Source: Paenibacillus pabuli (GTDB taxonomy: Bacteria > Bacillota > Bacilli > Paenibacillales > Paenibacillaceae). Taken from it: a stretch of 64,000 nt of DNA. The stretch covers positions 1,488,001-1,552,000 of the forward strand of contig NZ_CP073714.1 in NCBI RefSeq assembly GCF_023101145.1, in the 5' to 3' direction. The translations under genes were made by a program, and so were the position numbers. Shown here in pieces: positions 8,340 through 17,492 of this stretch. The notes beneath the pieces are model-generated. The model was not told the DNA's origin. It ran no database searches and saw only the letters and a program-made list of their open reading frames with translations. How positions within the stretch are numbered: position 1 is the stretch's first letter; the number at the start of each line of letters is the position of its first letter.

Positions 8340-9230
8340 GTGATTACAAAATCTAGTTTGTATCGCAAAGAGAGGCTGTACGGGTATTTGTTTATTTTGC
8401 CTCCGATTCTTGGTTTGCTGATCTTTGTCCTGTTTCCTTTCCTGTATTCCTTGTACGGTTCGTTTACGGATTGGGATGGCTTGGGACAGATGAACTTTAT
8501 CGGTTTGGCCAATTTTAAGGATTTGCTCACAGATGATCTATTTTACAAAGCGATGTTCAACACGTTTTATTTGATGCTGGGTATCCCGATTGGTTTGTTG
8601 CTTGCATTGCTGCTGGCGATGGGCCTGAATCGTAAAATTCCCGGCACAACAACGTTTCGAGTAATCTATTATATTCCGGTTATTTCTTCCCTGGCAGCGG
8701 TGTCCATCATGTGGAACTGGGCGTACAACGGGGATTACGGATTGGTGAACCAATTCCTGGATTTATTCGGTATTGAAGGTCCTAACTGGCTAGCCAATAA
8801 AGACACGGTTAAACCGGCCCTGATTATCATGACGGTGTGGAAAGGCCTGGGATACACGATGTTATTGTATCTGGCTGCATTGCAAAGTGTATCGCGTACA
8901 TATTACGAGGCGGCCGAGCTGGATGGAGCGAACGGGTTCCAAATCTTCCGTAACATCACCTGGCCGATGGTGAAGCCGGTTACCTTTTTCCTCGTCGTTA
9001 CGAATATTATTGGTGGTTCTCAAATCTTCACCGAAATGAACATTATGACACCTACGGGTGGTCCTGAATATTCATCCGCATCGATTGTCTTCTATATCTG
9101 GCAGAAAGCATTCAGTAACCTGCAAATGGGTTATGCCTCTGCGATGGCCATGATTCTTGGTATTTTCATTTTTGTCATTACCCTAGTGCAATTCAAAATG
9201 AATGAAAAATCAGCCTATGATGGGGATTAA
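8340..9230 (+). CDS. ABC sugar permease, MalF/AraP type
   Basis: A 296-aa integral membrane protein with about six transmembrane helices, starting at GYLFILPPILGLLIFVLFPF. The cytoplasmic EAA loop is clear (EAAELDGANGFQIFRNITWP), and this loop contacts the ATPase. The GTG at 8340 follows AGGGGTGAG; the earlier in-frame ATG at 8310 lies inside the hairpin. Together with the next gene it forms the channel of the arabinan-oligomer importer. No ATPase gene is present here. A shared MsmX-like ATPase elsewhere is the usual solution in Bacillota. Confidence 0.9.
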   Translation: MITKSSLYRKERLYGYLFILPPILGLLIFVLFPFLYSLYGSFTDWDGLGQMNFIGLANFKDLLTDDLFYKAMFNTFYLMLGIPIGLLLALLLAMGLNRKIPGTTTFRVIYYIPVISSLAAVSIMWNWAYNGDYGLVNQFLDLFGIEGPNWLANKDTVKPALIIMTVWKGLGYTMLLYLAALQSVSRTYYEAAELDGANGFQIFRNITWPMVKPVTFFLVVTNIIGGSQIFTEMNIMTPTGGPEYSSASIVFYIWQKAFSNLQMGYASAMAMILGIFIFVITLVQFKMNEKSAYDGD

Positions 9231-9256
9231 TGGTCTAGGAAAGGAGTGAACCGGAG

Positions 9257-10099
9257 ATGTCTTACAGTCAAAAGAGGAAACTAACCAACACTATCATTTT
9301 TATCGTTTTGGCGATTGGTGCTGTTGCGATGATTGCGCCACTGATCTGGATGCTGTCCACTTCCGTGAAGGAGAAGCAGGATGTGTTCGCACTTCCGCCT
9401 GTGTGGATACCTGAAGTGTTTCAATTCGGAAAGTATAAGGAAATCTGGGAAGCAGGTCCGCTGCTCAGCGGGATCAAAAACAGCTTGATCGTGGCGATCA
9501 GTGTTACCGTTGTCGGGACGTTTACGTCGAGTATCGCCGCCTTTGCTTTTGCCAAATTAAGATTTCCGCATAAAAACAAACTGTTTCTTGCACTGCTCGC
9601 ATCGATGATGATTCCGTATCCGACAGTCATGATTCCGCAATTCATCATGTTCTCGAAGCTGGGCTGGGTGGACACACTGCTACCGCTTATCGTTCCTGGA
9701 TTATTCGGTAACGTTGTCATGATCTTCTTCCTGCGTCAATACCTGCTTAGTGTGCCTGATGCCATTATTGAAGCGGCCAAAATTGATGGGAGCTCCTATT
9801 TCCGACTGTACTCCAGCATTACGTTCCCGCTCATTAAACCGGCGATTGCAGCTCAACTGATTCTCTGGTTCATGGGCATCTGGAACGATTATCTGGCACC
9901 GATTATTTATCTGAATTCACCTGAAAAACAGACCCTGCAGCTCGTCATTGCGAACTTTAATGCCACGTATGCGATCCAGACGGATTACCCGCTTATTATG
10001 GCAGCATCCATTGTTGCATTGCTGCCGGTATTGATCATCTTCCTGATCTTCCAGAAACAGATTATTGAATCGGTAGCGATCTCTGGAGTGAAAGGATGA
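9257..10099 (+). CDS. ABC sugar permease, MalG/AraQ type
   Basis: A 280-aa partner permease with six predicted membrane helices. It has the EAA loop EAAKIDGSSYFRLYSSITFP and the family feature MWNDY-like GIWNDYLAPIIYL. AAAGGAG precedes the ATG. It starts 26 bp after its partner and overlaps the next gene by 4 bp (ATGA), so the three are translationally linked. Confidence 0.9.
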   Translation: MSYSQKRKLTNTIIFIVLAIGAVAMIAPLIWMLSTSVKEKQDVFALPPVWIPEVFQFGKYKEIWEAGPLLSGIKNSLIVAISVTVVGTFTSSIAAFAFAKLRFPHKNKLFLALLASMMIPYPTVMIPQFIMFSKLGWVDTLLPLIVPGLFGNVVMIFFLRQYLLSVPDAIIEAAKIDGSSYFRLYSSITFPLIKPAIAAQLILWFMGIWNDYLAPIIYLNSPEKQTLQLVIANFNATYAIQTDYPLIMAASIVALLPVLIIFLIFQKQIIESVAISGVKG

Positions 10100-11577
10100 A
10101 TCAGCGGAGAACATTCCGCCGGTGGACGAATTCAGGAAAAGGAGTTGTTGCTTCCGTGTTGCTTATGCTGCTGGTTGGGGCTACAGGCTGTTCTGGAGAT
10201 GGAGCAGGGGAAGCGGTGTCCCCGCTGGTCTTTCCGGATGCTCCCCAAGATACTCAATTGTATGATACCTCCATTCTGGACGACGAATCCCGCTGGACGG
10301 TGAACAATGCACATGATCCGGCCATTATCAAAACAGATCAGGGATATTACGTCTATTCCACAGATGTTCGTGTTGCGGGAGAAGCGAAACCTGGCGTCAT
10401 GGTACGCAAATCGGATGATCTGATCAACTGGTCATGGGTAGGTCAGGCTTTGCCGGGGATTCCGAAGGAAGCCCTCGATTGGACAGGGGCGGTAAATCTA
10501 TGGGCACCGGATGTGATTCAGGTTGGCGACACTTACCGAATGTATTATTCGGCTTCGACTTTTGGCAGTACGCGTTCAGCTATTGGTTTGCAGACATCCT
10601 CGTCCCCGGAAGGCCCTTGGACAGATGAAGGGTTGGTTGTCAAAACATCCGAGAATGAAAAGGATAAGTTAAATGCCATCGATGCCAATCCGGTATTGGA
10701 TGCCGAAGGAAATTCATGGATGGTCTACGGTTCCTTTTTTGACGGAATATACATTGCACCTCTCGATCCGGAAACCGGAAAGTTCAAGGAAGAGGGGTAT
10801 GGGACCCGCATTGCCGCCCGTGATCGTGCTACGGAAGAAGGTGCGGTGGAGGGACCATATATTGTGTATAATCCCGAGTTCAAAAAGTATTATTTATTCG
10901 TCTCATATGATTCTTTATTCGAAGATTATAACGTGCGTGTAGCCCGCGCTGATTCCATTACAGGCCCCTACACGGATGTAAATGGCATGAACATGCTGGA
11001 TACAGAGCATCTGCCTCAATACGAAGTTGGAACCAAAATTCTGGGTGGCTATCGCTTCACCGAAGGTGAGGGCTGGGTTGCACCTGGACATAACTCGGTC
11101 CTTAAAGATGGCGACGATTATTATATCGTGCATCATGCGAGAGGCGAGACGGACAAAAACTGGCCGTACCTGCATGTGCGTAAAATGTTGTGGACCAAGG
11201 ACGGATGGCCCGTTGTGTCACCTGAACGATATGCAGGGGAGTACGCACAGGACATTCCGAAGTCGATGATCGCCGGGGAGTGGGAAGGTCTTGCTGTTGA
11301 TCCGTCAGTGGACGGTCAGGTGCAGGCAGTACCTTACACCTTACAAGCCAACGGCAAGTTGAAAAGCGAAAACGGTTCAGGCAAGTGGACGTTTGACGGC
11401 AAACAAACACTGATACTGGAGTGGAAAGAAAGCCCGTGGGGCGGAGCTTCAACAGAGGAGCTCAAACTGCTCCCGTCCTGGGACTGGGAGCGAAGCCAGC
11501 CCGCACTTGTTATGACTGGCCTGAGCGACCGTGGCATTGCCGTCTGGGGCAAGCAGATTAGCGCGGCGGAGAAGTAG
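10096..11577 (+). CDS. Lipoprotein arabinanase, GH43, Abn2-like
   Basis: A 493-aa surface-anchored enzyme. After a lipobox-type signal (LLVGATGC, C32) comes a GH43 domain with the catalytic acids D74 (NAHDPA), D196 (NAIDANP) and E252 (GAVEGPY). A C-terminal beta-domain of about 110 residues follows (VDGQVQAVPYTLQANGKL onward). This architecture matches the longer Bacillus-type arabinanase Abn2. It overlaps the permease gene by 4 bp. It would trim arabinan at the cell surface near the transporter, so products are captured directly. The 700 bp after it hold only repeats. Confidence 0.88.
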   Translation: MNQRRTFRRWTNSGKGVVASVLLMLLVGATGCSGDGAGEAVSPLVFPDAPQDTQLYDTSILDDESRWTVNNAHDPAIIKTDQGYYVYSTDVRVAGEAKPGVMVRKSDDLINWSWVGQALPGIPKEALDWTGAVNLWAPDVIQVGDTYRMYYSASTFGSTRSAIGLQTSSSPEGPWTDEGLVVKTSENEKDKLNAIDANPVLDAEGNSWMVYGSFFDGIYIAPLDPETGKFKEEGYGTRIAARDRATEEGAVEGPYIVYNPEFKKYYLFVSYDSLFEDYNVRVARADSITGPYTDVNGMNMLDTEHLPQYEVGTKILGGYRFTEGEGWVAPGHNSVLKDGDDYYIVHHARGETDKNWPYLHVRKMLWTKDGWPVVSPERYAGEYAQDIPKSMIAGEWEGLAVDPSVDGQVQAVPYTLQANGKLKSENGSGKWTFDGKQTLILEWKESPWGGASTEELKLLPSWDWERSQPALVMTGLSDRGIAVWGKQISAAEK

Positions 11578-11589
11578 AGAGCCGCAGAT

Positions 11590-11833
11590 ATGGCTCGAAG
11601 TTTGGAATTTGAGCTGGCCGAGAAAATGCGGTCAGCCATGCATTTAGTGGGGAGAGTCGACCGGGCAAAGCGGTCGACCCCATAGAGACAGAGCCACACC
11701 GATGGCTCGAAGTTTGGAATTTGAGCTGGCCGAGAAAATGCGGTCAGCCATGCATTTAGTGGGGAGAGTCGACCGGGCAAAGCGGTCGACCCCATAGAGA
11801 CAGAGCCACACCGATGGCTCGGAGTTTGGATTT
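11590..11833. repeat. Tandem 112-bp structured repeat, two copies plus a partial third
   Basis: Copies start at 11590, 11702 and 11814 with a strict 112-bp period; the first two are essentially identical. Each unit holds three hairpin-forming segments: GCTGGCC..GGTCAGC, TCGACCG..CGGTCGA and GAGCC..GGCTC. The third copy stops after about 20 bp and passes into a different repeat. Reading frames here are by-products of the repeats. Confidence 0.9.
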
Positions 11834-11837
11834 GCTT

Positions 11838-12310
11838 CAGCGAGCGCGGAAAGAGCGAAGCTATTGCTTCAAGGTGCACCAGCAGCGAAGGGGGAGGAAG
11901 GAGCCGCAGGAGCGACTTTGGCATCCGATTTCAACCGCCAGGAGCGGTGGAAAGAAGAAATCGGAGGACAAGAGAGCGAATAAGGTCCTGTCACCCCGGA
12001 GCGTCCGCGGTGCACCCAAAGCTGGCCGAGAAAAAAAGGTCAGCCATGCGTTTAGTGGGGAGAGTCGACCGAGCGAAGCGGTCGGCCCCATAGATACAGA
12101 GCCACACCGATGGCTCGGAGTTTGGGTTTTATTCAGCGAGCGTGAATAGAGCGAAGCTATTGCTTCAAGGTGCACCAGCAGCGAAGGGGGAGGAAGGAGC
12201 CGCAGGAGCGACTTTGGCATCCGATTTCAACCGCCAGGAGCGGTGGAAAGAAGAAATCGGAGGACAAGAGAGCGTCAAGGCCCTACCACCCCCGGAGCGT
12301 CTGCGGTGCA
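11838..12310. repeat. Composite 296-bp repeat (B unit twice, diverged A unit between)
   Basis: A 141-bp B unit occurs at 11838-11978 and 12134-12274, nearly identical. Between them, a diverged copy of the 112-bp A unit runs from about 12020 to 12125. The B core is palindromic: CCGATTTC at the left and GAAATCGG at the right, around CGCC..GGCG-like arms. The layout (GGCATCCGATTTC...GAAATCGGAGGACAAGAG) resembles the dispersed elements at 34.5, 42.1, 47.4 and 59.8 kb. No gene is recognised from 11578 to 12395. Confidence 0.85.
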
Positions 12311-12395
12311 TCACCAATAGGTTTATGTTTTTCGCTCAAAGGTTTCTAATCCTCACTCCGAGCCATACACACACATTTGAAAGGGGTACATTCCC

Positions 12396-13376
12396 ATGAC
12401 TGATTCCATTACATTTACCAATCCCATCCTGGAGCAGCGTGCTGATCCGTGGGTGTACCGTCATACAGACGGTTACTATTATTTCTCCGCTTCCGTACCA
12501 GCCTTTGACCGGATTGAGATTCGGCGTGCGCAAACCCTGGAAGAGTTGAGAAATGCCGAGCCGGTAACGGCATGGCGCAAACATGATACAGGACCAATGA
12601 GTGCCAACATCTGGGCACCCGAAATTCATTTTATCGATGGAAAATGGTACATATACTACGCAGCGGCTCATACCAGCGAGACGAATGAAGGTCTTTTTGA
12701 TCACCGGATGTATGTATTGGAGAACGATTCTGCGAATCCACTGGAAGGTGAATGGGTCGAAAAAGGACAAATTAAAACACGCTGGGAGACGTTTGCATTG
12801 GATGCAACGACTTTTGAGCATAAAGGAATTCGTTATCTGGTCTGGGCACAGAAAGATCCGGACATTGTGGGTAACTCGAACCTGTACATTTCCGAAATGG
12901 AAAATCCGTGGACGCTGCGTGGAGAACAGGTCATGATCGCTACACCAGAGTACGATTGGGAGATCATCGGCTTCAAGGTTAACGAAGGGGCAGCAGTGCT
13001 GCATCGCAATGGGCGGATTTTCATTGGTTACTCGGCGAGTGCGACCGACTACAATTATTGTATGGGTTTGCTCACTGCGGATGAAGATGCCGACTTGCTT
13101 AATCCAGCGAGCTGGGTGAAATCGCCTAAGCCGGTATTCCAGACGTGTGAGGCCAACGGCCAATATGGTCCGGGTCATAACAGCTTTACCGTATCGCCAG
13201 ACGGCAAAACGGATATTCTGATCTATCACGCACGAAACTATAAGGACATCGAGGGAGATCCTCTCTACGATCCAAACCGGCACGCCCGCGCGCAGGTGAT
13301 TCACTGGAACGAAGATGGCACGCCTGACTTTGGGGTTCCTGTTCCGGATGGGAATGCTGCGGCAGAAGCGAAATAA
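12396..13376 (+). CDS. Cytoplasmic GH43 alpha-L-arabinofuranosidase or beta-xylosidase-like enzyme
   Basis: A 326-aa GH43 enzyme without a signal peptide, hence intracellular. The catalytic acids are D17 (QRADPWV), D136 (FALDATT) and E197 (VNEGAAV). ANIWAPEIHFIDGKWYIYY is the typical second-blade motif. It would release arabinose from imported oligomers, completing the pathway of the cluster. An AAAGGGG site precedes the ATG. The repeat block upstream separates it from the lipoprotein enzyme, so it may be read from the operon or from its own promoter. Exact specificity cannot be deduced. Confidence 0.85.
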   Translation: MTDSITFTNPILEQRADPWVYRHTDGYYYFSASVPAFDRIEIRRAQTLEELRNAEPVTAWRKHDTGPMSANIWAPEIHFIDGKWYIYYAAAHTSETNEGLFDHRMYVLENDSANPLEGEWVEKGQIKTRWETFALDATTFEHKGIRYLVWAQKDPDIVGNSNLYISEMENPWTLRGEQVMIATPEYDWEIIGFKVNEGAAVLHRNGRIFIGYSASATDYNYCMGLLTADEDADLLNPASWVKSPKPVFQTCEANGQYGPGHNSFTVSPDGKTDILIYHARNYKDIEGDPLYDPNRHARAQVIHWNEDGTPDFGVPVPDGNAAAEAK

Positions 13377-13402
13377 TAATACTGCTAGAGTTTTAATATA
13401 GT

Positions 13403-13444
13403 AAGCCCTTAGTCAGCGAGCCATGCTGATTAGGGGCTTTTACT
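13403..13444 (+). terminator. Terminator of the arabinan cluster
   Basis: AAGCCCTTAGTCAGC pairs with GCTGATTAGGGGCTT and is followed by TTTTT. It closes the cluster. Confidence 0.85.
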
Positions 13445-14393
13445 TATGTACACATTGAAAAGGGAGACATGAAGACGGACGGATGGCCAGGAGCTCAAGT
13501 GGTTTCTGTGTTGGATGAACGTACTTTCCAACATCTTCACGGGATACTTTCCAGACCGTGGATTGCTCAGGCTCTTCTACTGGCAGACCAGCACGCCAAA
13601 CCGTAGTTTGGTGGCGGTCACCATAAAAGCCAGGAGCCTTCCCTTTGCTCGAATACCTTTCAAAAACGGCATGCAAAAAGCCCGAGAATTCCTCTGCGGG
13701 CATGTCGTCGTTCTGTATGCTGCTCCGGCCGTCTGCAGCCAAACGGGCTGAATCGCTCTCTATTGGAACATTGTATGGCGGGTCCGTCACTACCAGGTCG
13801 GCCATCTCTCCATCCATCAAGCAACCAACATCCTCTTTCCTAGTAGAATCCCCGCACATCAATCTATGGGGACCAAACTGCCCAATATCGCCCCGTTGTG
13901 TCTCAGACACATGGATGTTGTCCAATGCACCTTGAACATCGAAGTTGTCATCAATTACTGGATCTTCGATCTCTGTATCTGGAATCGTACCAAATTCTGC
14001 GATTAACTCCTCGAACTCCTCCTGCTCAAATCCTGACAGGACTATATCTGCCCCGCCTACCTGCAGTTCATCCAATAAGGCAGCCAATGCTCCCTCATCC
14101 CAATTACCTGACACTTTGTTCAAAGAAATATTCAGGAGCCGTTCCTGTTGATCTTCAAGATCCACGACAGAAACCTGCAGCTAAGTGTGGCCCAGCTCGT
14201 TGACCATGATCTTATAAAGTTGATGGCCGCCGACCATGTTCCCGGTACGTTCGTTCCAGATGATGGCTCAACATAACCGAATTCTTCTATGCTGCGGCGA
14301 AGCTTTTCATTCAACGTCTTCAGGCTGAAGGTCAACGCGGGGGTTATAGGTTGCTGCATTAATCTGATCGATTGGCACGACTCTGATGTTCAT
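13440..14393 (-). pseudogene. Broken phage ParB-like/DNA adenine methylase
   Basis: Remnant of a phage-type DNA-modification protein. An intact start (GGAGGTAATTGAG, ATG at 14391-14393) reads MNIRVVPIDQINAATYNPR, a ParB-like nuclease start, then hits a stop. The next part (LTFSLKTLNEKLRRSIEEFG) is in another frame. A third frame reads HRLMCGDSTRKEDV and VTDPPYNVP, the catalytic DPPY motif of an N6/N4 methyltransferase. After KYVHPTQKPLELLA the C-terminus is lost. At least two frameshifts and an internal deletion make it non-functional. Confidence 0.85.
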
Positions 14394-14404
14394 CTCAATT
14401 ACCT

Positions 14405-14444
14405 CCAAAAAAGCCATCCTAAAGAAATCTAGGATGGCTTTTAA
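14405..14444. terminator. Bidirectional terminator hairpin
   Basis: AAAAGCCATCCTA and TAGGATGGCTTTT form a 13-bp stem with A-rich and T-rich flanks on both strands. It lies just downstream of the Rrf2 gene on the reverse strand. Confidence 0.75.
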
Positions 14445-14543
14445 TTTATTTTGAAAACAACTCTCGTATAGTCCACTTGATTTGAGTATCAAAAAAACTT
14501 TGTCTACGAACACAAAGCATCGTAATCAAAAGATTCTTTATAA

Positions 14544-15050
14544 TTACTTATTTATTCTATTTGCAAAATATTCCTGACTATCTCTTCGGGATTTTTCAGG
14601 AAGTACACGGTCCAATTCACTATTTAACCACGATAAGGTTTTACCTCGAAAGAACTCCCGCATATAACTTTCGCCCTCAAGCATAGTTACATTTATAGTG
14701 CAAGATGGATTTGTGGAGCATGAAGAACACGCTTGATCATCACGATATGAATAATGATTCCTCAAGATATTTTTACACTGAAATATAGGTTTAACTCCTT
14801 CTACCGCCTCTATAACATCCCAAAATGAAATTTCTTCAGCAGGCCTAGCAAGTTTATATCCTCCCTTTACGCCTGGCACAGAACTTACGATTCCAGCTTT
14901 AGACAATTTCCCAAATACTTTTGAAAGATAAGTCTCAGAAAGACCTTGAAATTCGGAAAGTTCTTTAATCCCAATACTATCTGTTGTTGGCGCATCTACT
15001 AAGTAAACGAGACTATGCAGAGCATATTCGACCATAACACTGTACTGCAT
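14544..15050 (-). CDS. Rrf2 family regulator with four cysteines
   Basis: A 168-aa winged-helix regulator. The N-terminus (MQYSVMVEYALHSLVYLV) and GLSETYLSKVFGKLSKAGIV are Rrf2 hallmarks, followed by the wing GVKGGYKLARP. Cysteines C92, C108, C111 and C117 lie in the C-terminal sensor region, where Rrf2 proteins such as IscR and NsrR bind Fe-S clusters or sense thiol stress. The ATG at 15048-15050 has GGTGAG upstream; the ATG at 15065 has no site. It is divergent from an azoreductase gene, which it probably represses until oxidants or electrophiles modify the cysteines. Confidence 0.85.
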   Translation of the reverse strand: MQYSVMVEYALHSLVYLVDAPTTDSIGIKELSEFQGLSETYLSKVFGKLSKAGIVSSVPGVKGGYKLARPAEEISFWDVIEAVEGVKPIFQCKNILRNHYSYRDDQACSSCSTNPSCTINVTMLEGESYMREFFRGKTLSWLNSELDRVLPEKSRRDSQEYFANRINK

Positions 15051-15161
15051 ATATAATCTCACCACTTTCGATTCTTTTTATTTTTGCCTTCAAAAACAAT
15101 ATTATAAGCACTTGGAGTAACTTTGTAAAACTACCACTTAAAAATAACCACTCCGAATAAT

Positions 15162-15214
15162 TTGACAAAAGAATATGAACGATATATATTAGCTACTGTA
15201 TTAATCGTCGATTA
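15162..15214 (+). promoter_or_regulatory. azoR promoter with inverted repeat operator
   Basis: TTGACA (15162-15167), 17 bp, TATATT (15185-15190) is a near-consensus SigA promoter. A perfect inverted repeat TAATCG-T-CGATTA lies at 15202-15214, over the expected transcription start. This is a good place for the divergent Rrf2 repressor to bind. Confidence 0.7.
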
Positions 15215-15254
15215 GTTATGTCGACAATAAAACAATCTATCGGAGGAAGATCTC

Positions 15255-15911
15255 ATGAGTAAACTTTTAGTCATCAATGCACATCCTTTAGTGGATTCAA
15301 CGTCTTCGTTCAGTTTGAGTGTTTTTAATAAATTTTTGAAAATCTACAAGGAGAATAAAGCCAAAGACGAAGTCATTGAACAGATTAATTTGTATGAAGA
15401 TGTTATACCTATGATTGATAAAACAGTTTTAAGTGCCTGGGGCAAATCAGCTAAAGGAGAAGCGCTATCTATAGAAGAGAAAGAAGTTACTGAACGTATG
15501 AGCGAAGTACTTCAGCAGTTCAAAAGTGCCAAGAAATATGTCATTGTTCATCCACTCCACAACTTCAATGTTCCCTCAAAGTTAAAGGATTATGTTGATA
15601 ATATTATGATCGCAAGAGAAACGTTCAAATACACGGACAAAGGTTCAGTTGGTCTACTCAAAGATGGAAGAAGCATGGTAGTCATCCAAGCCAGCGGATC
15701 AATTTACACAAATAACGACTGGTATACTGAAGTCGAATATTCACATAAGTATTTGAAATCGATGTTCAATTTCTTAGGTATTGAGGACTTTGAAACTATC
15801 CGCGTTCAAGGTACAGCTATTCATAACCAAGAGGAAGTCCTTCAAAATGCATATAAAGAAGTAGAAGAAGCTGCCAAGATACTAGCCGCAAAATATTGCA
15901 TCACATTTTAA
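15255..15911 (+). CDS. FMN-dependent NADH-azoreductase family protein
   Basis: A 218-aa flavodoxin-like oxidoreductase of the AzoR type. MSKLLVINAHPLVDSTSSFS is the FMN phosphate loop. VIVHPLHNFNVPSKLKDYVD is the conserved flavin-contact segment (usually P-M-x-N-F-x-x-P), and VIQASGSIY follows the usual ASGG-like motif. It uses NADH to reduce quinones and azo compounds and protects against thiol-reactive stress. A GGAGGAAG site precedes the ATG. Control by the divergent Rrf2 protein is inferred from gene arrangement and the operator-like repeat. Confidence 0.85.
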   Translation: MSKLLVINAHPLVDSTSSFSLSVFNKFLKIYKENKAKDEVIEQINLYEDVIPMIDKTVLSAWGKSAKGEALSIEEKEVTERMSEVLQQFKSAKKYVIVHPLHNFNVPSKLKDYVDNIMIARETFKYTDKGSVGLLKDGRSMVVIQASGSIYTNNDWYTEVEYSHKYLKSMFNFLGIEDFETIRVQGTAIHNQEEVLQNAYKEVEEAAKILAAKYCITF

Positions 15912-16036
15912 TCTTCTAAATGTGCTATCACTAATTTCCATTTCACTATAAGGGTCTGTGTATTAGCAACCATCTCCTGACCTCTGCGTATGAGGAGTAT
16001 ACAATTCACTATACACATAACATTAGGAGGCCATAT

Positions 16037-16888
16037 ATGGATTCGCGCGAGACATTGGACCGGGAGCTGGAACAGATTTTAAAATGGGAAAAAGGGCAGA
16101 AGGACTTGTTTATTTGGGACAAAATTGGTCGTTTGCCATTTGCCATGCTGGATAAAGTGATGCCCAAAGCACTAAAACAGAAGATTGGTGACTCGCTGAA
16201 TGAAGTCGGTCAGTATGTGCAGCATGGCGGGAAATTTCTCGTGCAGAAAAAGAAAGTAGCCAAGCTTCTCCAAGAGGAAGCGATCAAGTCGGGTTATTTA
16301 ATGAAGGACGACCCCCCTTATTACATTGAAGAGGTTGCAGAAACAGAAGCTACCGCAAAAATCCACAGTGTGGAAGGCTTACCGCTTGAAGTGCTGGATC
16401 GCACTGCTGATAACATTACGGACAGTCGAACGAGGTTTGCTGCTGCACAAGGGGCCGCAACAGGTATCGGTGGCATTGTAACGATTGCGGCGGATATTCC
16501 AATCGTGATGGGGCTTTCCCTAAAGGTGCTGCAGGAAATGGCGCTATGCTACGGATATGATCCTGACGAACCTCAAGAGCGCATATTTATCGTCAAATGT
16601 CTGCAATTCTCCTCGGCTGATATTGTGGGCAAGAAAGCCATCATTGATGAACTCGCCGATTATGATAATCCCGACAAGCAGGTGGAGGTTATCTCTCAGA
16701 TGCAGGGCTGGCGAGAGGTTTTTAATTCCTACAGTGAATCGTTTGGATGGAAAAAGCTGTTCCAGCTCATTCCGATTGCTGGCATGGTATTCGGTTCGGT
16801 GAGTAACAAAAATACGATTCGTGATGTTGCCGAAGCCGGAAAAATGTTATACAAAAAGCGGCTGATTCTTCAGCGCCTTTCAAAATGA
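16037..16888 (+). CDS. EcsC family protein
   Basis: A 283-aa protein of the EcsC family. The recognised features are ILKWEKGQKDLFIWDKIGRL near the start, the small-residue stretch FAAAQGAATGIGGIVTIAADIPI around residue 135-160, and a C-terminal IPIAGMVFGSVSN. In Bacillus, EcsC is encoded beside the EcsAB transporter, but its function is unknown; here it stands alone. TAGGAGG precedes the ATG. A hairpin without a T-run (AGCCAAATGGCT..AGCCATTTGGC) follows at about 16900-16930. Confidence 0.8.
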   Translation: MDSRETLDRELEQILKWEKGQKDLFIWDKIGRLPFAMLDKVMPKALKQKIGDSLNEVGQYVQHGGKFLVQKKKVAKLLQEEAIKSGYLMKDDPPYYIEEVAETEATAKIHSVEGLPLEVLDRTADNITDSRTRFAAAQGAATGIGGIVTIAADIPIVMGLSLKVLQEMALCYGYDPDEPQERIFIVKCLQFSSADIVGKKAIIDELADYDNPDKQVEVISQMQGWREVFNSYSESFGWKKLFQLIPIAGMVFGSVSNKNTIRDVAEAGKMLYKKRLILQRLSK

Positions 16889-17290
16889 TGTCCATCAGAG
16901 CCAAATGGCTAGGGAGGACAGCCATTTGGCACAGATTCCAACGCTAACGAATCCATAGCACTCTATTTTGGCGTATAGGGAGAAGCCCCGATTCTAAGGA
17001 ATCTCATCATCGCTATTTGCATGATAATCAGGCAAAACGATGCGAAACCACACAAAACAAAAGGAATAAAGTGTCTGTGATTCGTTACATTGGCGGATTG
17101 CGAGAAATGATTCCAGTAACGTGCGCTGGATTCGTTACACACATATCATCTTACTGAATTCTGTCATTTCTTGCAGGCTCGATTCAGCTGTTTACCGCAC
17201 TTGTTGACTGACCGCCCTTATCATGAAACAGGGCGGCGTCTGCCTGGGAGCAGCACGTGGATGTCGTTAACGCTGATGCTGACCAAACAA
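16889..17290. other. Intergenic region with short repeated motif
   Basis: No gene is recognised. GATTCGTTACA occurs at 17079-17089 and again at 17129-17139, with a diverged copy (GATTCCAGTAAC) between them. The inverse motif AACGAATC is found near 16947. The significance is unknown. Confidence 0.4.
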
Positions 17291-17331
17291 AAACGGGATA
17301 AAGCCTAATGCTACAAGGCTTTATCCCGTTT
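17291..17331. terminator. Strong bidirectional terminator
   Basis: A perfect 15-bp stem, AAACGGGATAAAGCC with its reverse complement, around an 11-nt loop. It is suited to terminate the MFS gene on the reverse strand. Confidence 0.75.
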
Positions 17332-17492
17332 ACACAACAGGTAACATTTCGAGGTTGGTTAACCACCTGATGTTACGTTTCACGAGGCCGTTTTAACAAC
17401 CCCATTTTGTTTCATTGAGCATCACAGCTTATTTTGTTGAAACGGATCTTTTTAACTGATCTTATTAAATCTAATCCAATTAAAATATACGT

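Noticed and set aside
11334..12220. Reverse-strand frames encoding Leu/Pro-rich peptides in the repeat block
   Set aside because: Two of these begin with the same residues because the B repeat is duplicated. No coding signal beyond the repeat is present.
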